Shown: piece by piece, positions 5,723 through 8,610 of the stretch | Layout: every line of letters starts with the position of its first letter | How positions within the stretch are numbered: position 1 is the stretch's first letter | Assembly: GCA_003343765.1 (NCBI GenBank) | Contig: QAKO01000059.1 | Span: forward strand, 1-8,610 | Direction: 5' to 3' | Source: Bacillota bacterium | Lineage (GTDB): Bacteria > Bacillota > Clostridia > Christensenellales > Borkfalkiaceae | DNA length: 8,610 nt | Notes under the pieces: generated by a model | Database searches by the model: none | Told to the model about the DNA's origin: nothing | Seen by the model: only the letters and a program-made list of their open reading frames with translations | Made by a program: the position numbers and the translations under genes

Positions 5723-7177
5723 ATGGCTGACAAACGAATTTTTGATACAGCGGTACAAAAGCTGAAATATGAGGTGCTGAAAGCGGTGATCCGCAATGAA
5801 TACGAACACTGCTATGATAATATTTACATAGATATTCCCAAGGAGATTTCTCCGGGGCCGAAAGCGACGATGCGCTGCTGTATCTATAAAGAGCGCGCCA
5901 TCGTCCAGGAGCGCATCAAACTGGCGCAGGGCGGCGACAAAAACAATCCGAACGTGGTGGAGGTGATCGATATCGCTTGCGATGAATGTCCGATCGGCGG
6001 GATCTTTGTAACGCCTGCCTGCCGCGGCTGTATCGTACATCGCTGCAAGGAGGTCTGTCCGCGCGACGCGATCCAGATCATCGACCATAAAGCGGTCGTC
6101 GATAAATCCAAGTGCATCGAATGCGGCAAATGCACGCAGGCATGCCCTTACGGTGCGATCATTGCGCAAAAACGTCCTTGCGTTAACTCCTGCAAAGTCA
6201 AGGCGATTTCGGTCGGCGAGGATAGAAAGGCGGTCATCGACAACCAGAAATGTATTTCCTGCGGCGCCTGCGTGTATCAGTGTCCGTTCGGCGCGATCGT
6301 GGATAAGTCCATGATCCTGGAAAGCATCGAAATTTTAAAAAATTCGGAAAACAATCAGAAATATAATGTGTATGCGGTCATTGCTCCTTCGATCGTCAGT
6401 CAGTTCAAGTATGCGAAGATCGAACAGGTCGTGACGGGTATGCGCAAACTCGGATTCCATCAGGTGGTCGAGGCGGCGCTCGGCGCTGACATCACGCTCT
6501 ACCATGAGGCGGAAGAATGGAAAGAAAAGGGGATTCTGACAACCTCCTGCTGCCCTTCGTTTGTAATGTTTGTGGAGAAAAATTTCCCCGAACTTGCGAA
6601 ATACGTAAGTCATTCCGTTTCGCCGATGGTGGAAGCCGCAATGCTCATCAAGCGTACCGACCCGAACGGCAAAGTGATCTTTATCGGGCCTTGCGCGAGC
6701 AAGAAGCTGGAATATAAACTTCCGAAAACGCAGGGCGCGATCGATTCCGTGCTTTCGTTTGAAGAGTTGCAGGCGTTTCTCGACGCGCGGCACATCGATG
6801 TGGGCAGTCTGGAAGAAACTTCATTGGACAACGCTTCGTTCTACGGCAGGATTTTTGCCAAGAGCGGCGGCATCGCACAAGGCATTGCGGATGTCGCAAA
6901 AGAAATGGGCGCAGAGGGCGTTCGCCCGCTCGCCATGAACGGCATCGACGAGTGCCGCGCCGCGCTTACCAAGCTCAAGTTTAACCGCGCAACCGAAAAC
7001 TTTTTCGAAGGAATGGCTTGCGACGGCGGCTGCCTCAACGGCGCACTGTGTCTCAACCACGGCCCGAAAAATGTGGTGGATGTGGATAAATACGGCGCGT
7101 CCGCAAAAGAAAAGACCATCGATAATTCCGTGAAACTCTATAAACTGAGTTTAGGAGAACAAACCAAGTCCGAATAA
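5723..7177 (+). CDS. Group B-like [FeFe]-hydrogenase with Cys-rich N-terminus
   Basis: A 484-residue soluble iron-only hydrogenase of the monomeric group B type. The catalytic part (about 215-450) has L1 TSCCPSFVM (274-282), L2 IGPCASKKLE (321-330) and L3 MACDGGCLNG (431-440). Ligands are C277, C324, C433 and C437, with C276 in the proton-relay position. L3 retains the MAC of catalytic enzymes, while the L2 Met is replaced by Gly322. The N-terminal half carries two standard CX2CX2CX3C motifs (131-141, 177-187). It also has C30, C52, C53, C86, C89, C100, C103, C108, C112, C153 and C157, enough for at least one additional cluster. The extended N-terminal module before the ferredoxin domain is usual for group B. 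The reaction is reversible 2H+ + 2e- to H2, with ferredoxin as likely partner. ATG 5723 has a modest upstream AGGTAGAG site. It sits behind the sensor-phosphatase pair, so it may be regulated by it or act as a second sensor. Confidence 0.92.
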   Translation: MADKRIFDTAVQKLKYEVLKAVIRNEYEHCYDNIYIDIPKEISPGPKATMRCCIYKERAIVQERIKLAQGGDKNNPNVVEVIDIACDECPIGGIFVTPACRGCIVHRCKEVCPRDAIQIIDHKAVVDKSKCIECGKCTQACPYGAIIAQKRPCVNSCKVKAISVGEDRKAVIDNQKCISCGACVYQCPFGAIVDKSMILESIEILKNSENNQKYNVYAVIAPSIVSQFKYAKIEQVVTGMRKLGFHQVVEAALGADITLYHEAEEWKEKGILTTSCCPSFVMFVEKNFPELAKYVSHSVSPMVEAAMLIKRTDPNGKVIFIGPCASKKLEYKLPKTQGAIDSVLSFEELQAFLDARHIDVGSLEETSLDNASFYGRIFAKSGGIAQGIADVAKEMGAEGVRPLAMNGIDECRAALTKLKFNRATENFFEGMACDGGCLNGALCLNHGPKNVVDVDKYGASAKEKTIDNSVKLYKLSLGEQTKSE

Positions 7178-7184
7178 ATGGTTT

Positions 7185-7216
7185 TTGCGCGTCGGCACAT
7201 ATGTGCCGACGCGCAA
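7185..7216 (+). terminator. Terminator of the hydrogenase block
   Basis: A perfect 32-bp palindrome with 16-bp arms (TTGCGCGTCGGCACAT and its complement) begins seven bases after the hydrogenase stop. The downstream strand is T-rich (ATTTTTATAGTTTTTTT from 7223) though the run is not immediate. It is the boundary between the GC-balanced hydrogenase block and the AT-rich accessory region. Confidence 0.75.
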
Positions 7217-7321
7217 TTAACATAATTTTTATAGTTTTTTTCTCATTTTTTCTTTGAATGCATTTGAACACATATGTTTCATCATGGCAAAATACGTTCA
7301 AATCATAAACTTTCTGTTTTT

Positions 7322-7564
7322 TTATTTCTCAGCTGTAATTTTTTGAAGTTCCTGCGTTTTCTTTTCCGCAAAGATATAACTTCGTATTCGTTGTAAGCGG
7401 ATTCGGTCAGTGCGCTTTTTGTTTACGGGATCATCCTTTTCAGCAAATGCTTTTTCTTGTTCAAAAGGGGGAGAAAATGTAAATCGAATTTTATTTTTAG
7501 TCGATAAAATGATTCTCCGAATTTGCTGAATAAACAGAATTTTAAAATTTAGTGCCTGTTTCAT
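7322..7564 (-). CDS. Possible small basic protein, unrecognised
   Basis: An 80-residue open frame downstream of and overlapping the minus-strand XRE gene by 23 bases. Its ATG (7564) follows AGAGG without the usual gap. The first 30 residues are hydrophobic and basic (FKILFIQQIRRIIL). The rest is rich in Lys, Glu and Arg and probably helical (KKRTDRIRLQRIRSYIFAEK). I know no family for it. Codon use is not obviously random, and position suggests co-transcription with the repressor. If it is not a gene, 7217-7541 is AT-rich sequence without other recognisable content. Confidence 0.35.
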   Translation of the reverse strand: MKQALNFKILFIQQIRRIILSTKNKIRFTFSPPFEQEKAFAEKDDPVNKKRTDRIRLQRIRSYIFAEKKTQELQKITAEK

Positions 7565-7760
7565 CCTCTAAGCCAAGAAGATAGTCGGCGCTTACATCAA
7601 AAATCTTGCAAAGTTTTTTGATGGACTTAATATCGGGTTCTGTTCTGCCTTGTTCCCAGCTTGCATATCCGTTGGGAGAAATTTTGAGCAGTTCGTATAC
7701 ATCTTTTTGTGTCATGCCTTTTTCTTTGCGTATTGCCTTTAAAATATCTTTAAATTCCAT
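7542..7760 (-). CDS. XRE-family repressor of the divergent switch
   Basis: A 72-residue Cro/CI-type regulator, nearly all one HTH domain: MTQKDVYELLKISPNGYASWEQGRTEPD with the helix-turn-helix at about 16-44, then the typical LCKIFDVSADYLLGLED tail. I chose ATG 7760, which is preceded by AAGGA with a 7-base gap. The open frame extends 40 codons further upstream, but only through the operator/promoter region. The extended -10 promoter (7790-7782) gives a leader of about 15 nt. Its own promoter overlaps operator O1, which points to autoregulation. The tail resembles that of the XRE protein at 1661-1873 (DVSANYILGL versus DVSADYLLGL), but the rest is only family-level similar. Confidence 0.92.
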   Translation of the reverse strand: MEFKDILKAIRKEKGMTQKDVYELLKISPNGYASWEQGRTEPDIKSIKKLCKIFDVSADYLLGLEDETGTKF

Positions 7761-7781
7761 AATTTTTCCTTCTTTGATTTT

Positions 7782-7790
7782 ATTATAGCA
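7782..7790 (-). promoter_or_regulatory. Extended -10 promoter for the XRE repressor
   Basis: On the minus strand the sequence reads TGCTATAAT, a TGN-extended perfect -10. No good -35 lies at 17 bp; TTGTCA is present at a 21-bp spacing. The expected start is near 7775. Operator O1 (7796-7808) lies immediately upstream, within the polymerase footprint. Confidence 0.7.
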
Positions 7791-7795
7791 TTTAT

Positions 7796-7808
7796 ACCCA
7801 AAATGGGT
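7796..7808. promoter_or_regulatory. Operator O1 (ACCCA-AAA-TGGGT)
   Basis: A dyad with 5-bp arms and an AAA centre, a slightly weaker version of O2 and O3. It overlaps the first base of the rightward -35 and lies just upstream of the leftward extended -10, so it could control both promoters. Confidence 0.75.
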
Positions 7809-7836
7809 TGACAATACCCAATTTGGGTAGTATAAT
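7808..7836 (+). promoter_or_regulatory. Perfect sigma-A promoter for the Cys-rich gene pair
   Basis: TTGACA (7808-7813), a 17-bp spacer and TATAAT (7831-7836). The spacer is almost entirely operator O2, and O3 covers the expected start near 7843. The promoter should be strong when free and tightly shut when the repressor is bound. Confidence 0.9.
7815..7829. promoter_or_regulatory. Operator O2 (TACCCA-ATT-TGGGTA)
   Basis: A 15-bp dyad identical to O3, filling the spacer of the rightward promoter. Its centre is 20 bp from O1, about two helical turns, which suits cooperative binding on one DNA face. Confidence 0.8.
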
Positions 7837-7841
7837 AAATA

Positions 7842-7856
7842 TACCCAATTTGGGTA
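7842..7856. promoter_or_regulatory. Operator O3 (TACCCA-ATT-TGGGTA)
   Basis: An exact copy of O2 with a further matching flanking pair (A/T). It lies over the rightward transcription start and ends seven bases before the GGAG ribosome binding site. Its centre is 27 bp from that of O2. Confidence 0.8.
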
Positions 7857-7874
7857 TAAAAAGGAGAATGTAAA

Positions 7875-8159
7875 ATGCAAGAAGAGGAAAGAAAGAGGAA
7901 AAAATGCTTGTATTGCGGAAATTTTGAAGGCTATTATACAAAGGGATTACATTGTTTTGATCGCACGAAGCAAGGATATTGCAGAGAACATGATAAGATA
8001 GTAAACAATCAGGATTTTTGCGAATTTTGGAAAACGAGCAGGCGCAGGTATCTTGTGCGTCGGCGGGCTGTTTCGAGAGCATTGTATGAAATTCTGACTG
8101 AGATCTCAGCGATTCGTCAGATAATGCAGGAGTGCGAGGATGAAGGAAAAAACTTGTAA
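7875..8159 (+). CDS. Small five-cysteine protein, copy 1, unknown function
   Basis: A 94-residue protein with no recognised family. The N-terminal half holds five cysteines (C11, C14, C27, C36, C49; spacing CX2C-X12-C-X8-C-X12-C) and H26 and H39, consistent with metal or Fe-S binding. It shares YYTxGxxCFxRxxxGYC with the next gene. A basic linker (SRRRYLVRRRAVSR) leads to an amphipathic C-terminal helix (LYEILTEISAIRQIMQE) likely to oligomerise. There is no signal peptide or membrane segment. GGAG at 7863-7866 is eight bases before ATG. Expression should follow the repressor-controlled promoter at 7808-7836. A nucleic-acid-binding or phage-type regulatory role is possible but unproven. Confidence 0.85.
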   Translation: MQEEERKRKKCLYCGNFEGYYTKGLHCFDRTKQGYCREHDKIVNNQDFCEFWKTSRRRYLVRRRAVSRALYEILTEISAIRQIMQECEDEGKNL

Positions 8160-8416
8160 TGAAACACGTTGAAAATTATCGAAGATGCGCGGGATGCAGA
8201 TACTATAAAGCATTTTATACCAGGGGAGCGTGCGCGTTCTTTCGTGAAAGATTGGGATATTGTGAGAAAAATGAAAAAGCTGTAGGTGCAAAAGAAAGTT
8301 GCGGATTGCATAAATACAGACAGCAACAAAATAAAACAGTAACATTGGAGTATCTTCAACAAGGTATTAAAGATGTGAAAGAAATCGAACTGATTTTGGG
8401 AGATTGTGATGTCTGA
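8159..8416 (+). CDS. Small five-cysteine protein, copy 2, paralogue of its neighbour
   Basis: An 85-residue paralogue of the preceding protein. Its cysteines are C10, C13, C25, C35 and C48 (CX2C-X11-C-X9-C-X12-C), with matching RYYKAFYTRGACAFF and RLGYCEKNEKAV segments and a final Cys before GLHKY. The C-terminal helix (LEYLQQGIKDVKEIELIL) is again amphipathic, but acidic rather than basic flanks are seen. Its ATG overlaps the upstream TAA by one base (TAATG), so translation is coupled and similar amounts are expected. AAGGA at about ten bases upstream assists. Function is unknown; the two may form a heterodimer. Confidence 0.83.
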   Translation: MKHVENYRRCAGCRYYKAFYTRGACAFFRERLGYCEKNEKAVGAKESCGLHKYRQQQNKTVTLEYLQQGIKDVKEIELILGDCDV

Positions 8417-8446
8417 TAGCATGGTGTCTTTAAGTTATTTTCGGCG

Positions 8447-8508
8447 TGGGCAATTCTCAGACTCTGCCCATAACGGAAACGGCGATATCTGATTGGCTAT
8501 TGCCGTTT
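8447..8508 (+). other. Two hairpins after the Cys-rich genes
   Basis: TGGGCA/TGCCCA (8447-8452 with 8465-8470) is followed by an 11-bp stem with one G-T pair (8477-8487 with 8498-8508). No T-run follows either. They may form the 3' end of the Cys-rich operon mRNA or a small structured RNA. I see no supportable gene in 8417-8610. Confidence 0.35.
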
Positions 8509-8546
8509 GGTGGGGAGTAAAAGGAGAACGTAAATCGAACAATAAC

Positions 8547-8583
8547 AAGAAACCTTATTTGAAAAGTTCGGATAAGGTTTCTT
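8547..8583. repeat. 12-bp inverted repeat at the right end
   Basis: Arms AAGAAACCTTAT (8547-8558) and ATAAGGTTTCTT (8572-8583) are exactly complementary around a 13-base loop. No T-tract lies directly after it on the plus strand; the minus side is only moderately T-rich. It could be a weak terminator or an element end, and the window stops too soon to decide. Confidence 0.45.
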
Positions 8584-8610
8584 ATGGCGGAGCAATTTGT
8601 TTTATGAACA

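Noticed and set aside
7796..7856. Three short spaced repeats as a mini CRISPR array
   Set aside because: The units are 13-15-bp dyads embedded in promoter elements with unequal short gaps, and there are no cas genes. They are operators.
7761..7880. 40-codon N-terminal extension of the minus-strand XRE gene
   Set aside because: It is encoded across the three operators and both promoters. The ATG at 7760 has a proper ribosome binding site and matches the start of the HTH domain.
8493..8610. Open frame running off the right edge (contains KKPYLKSSDKVSYGG)
   Set aside because: There is no ATG with a usable ribosome binding site near the left end and the frame crosses a perfect inverted repeat. 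With 39 codons visible, coding cannot be supported.

Overview
The window looks like chromosomal DNA of a strictly anaerobic Clostridia-type Bacillota, probably a gut or sediment lineage. The grounds are two [FeFe]-hydrogenase-family proteins, a SpoIIE-type phosphatase, purine-rich Shine-Dalgarno sites and near-perfect sigma-A promoters (TTGACA/TATAAT). Assignment below class level cannot be made from the sequence alone.

Region 1 (1-1660): the 3' part of a P2-type cation (Ca2+/Mn2+) ATPase that runs off the left edge, then two hairpin terminators in a gene-free stretch. Between the second terminator and the next gene lies an operator/promoter region. A consensus promoter there points left, towards that terminator, and could make an RNA of roughly 105 nt.

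Region 2 (1661-2400): a small XRE regulator with two 13-bp dyads just upstream, a doubtful 77-codon ORF, then a perfect sigma-A promoter. The promoter is followed by an 18-bp dyad that partly resembles a Rex site and by a strongly structured leader of about 175 nt.

Region 3 (2404-7216): a tightly packed hydrogen/redox signalling block. It encodes a thioredoxin-like [2Fe-2S] protein, a sensory (group C-like) [FeFe]-hydrogenase with Fe-S and PAS domains, a SpoIIE/PP2C-type phosphatase with an uncharacterised C-terminal domain, and, after a 191-bp structured gap, a group B-like [FeFe]-hydrogenase. The likely logic is that the PAS-hydrogenase senses H2 or redox state and passes the signal to the phosphatase, with the [2Fe-2S] protein as electron partner. 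The group B-like enzyme may be a target or a second redox partner. A perfect 32-bp palindrome closes the block.

Region 4 (7217-8610): AT-rich and accessory in character. A 72-aa XRE repressor (minus strand) and two tandem, paralogous small five-cysteine proteins (plus strand) diverge from a lambda-like switch of three 13-15-bp operators. These overlap a perfect TTGACA-17-TATAAT promoter and an opposing extended -10 promoter. The Cys-rich pair under this switch is the best candidate here for an undescribed system. The right end holds several hairpins and no gene I can support.
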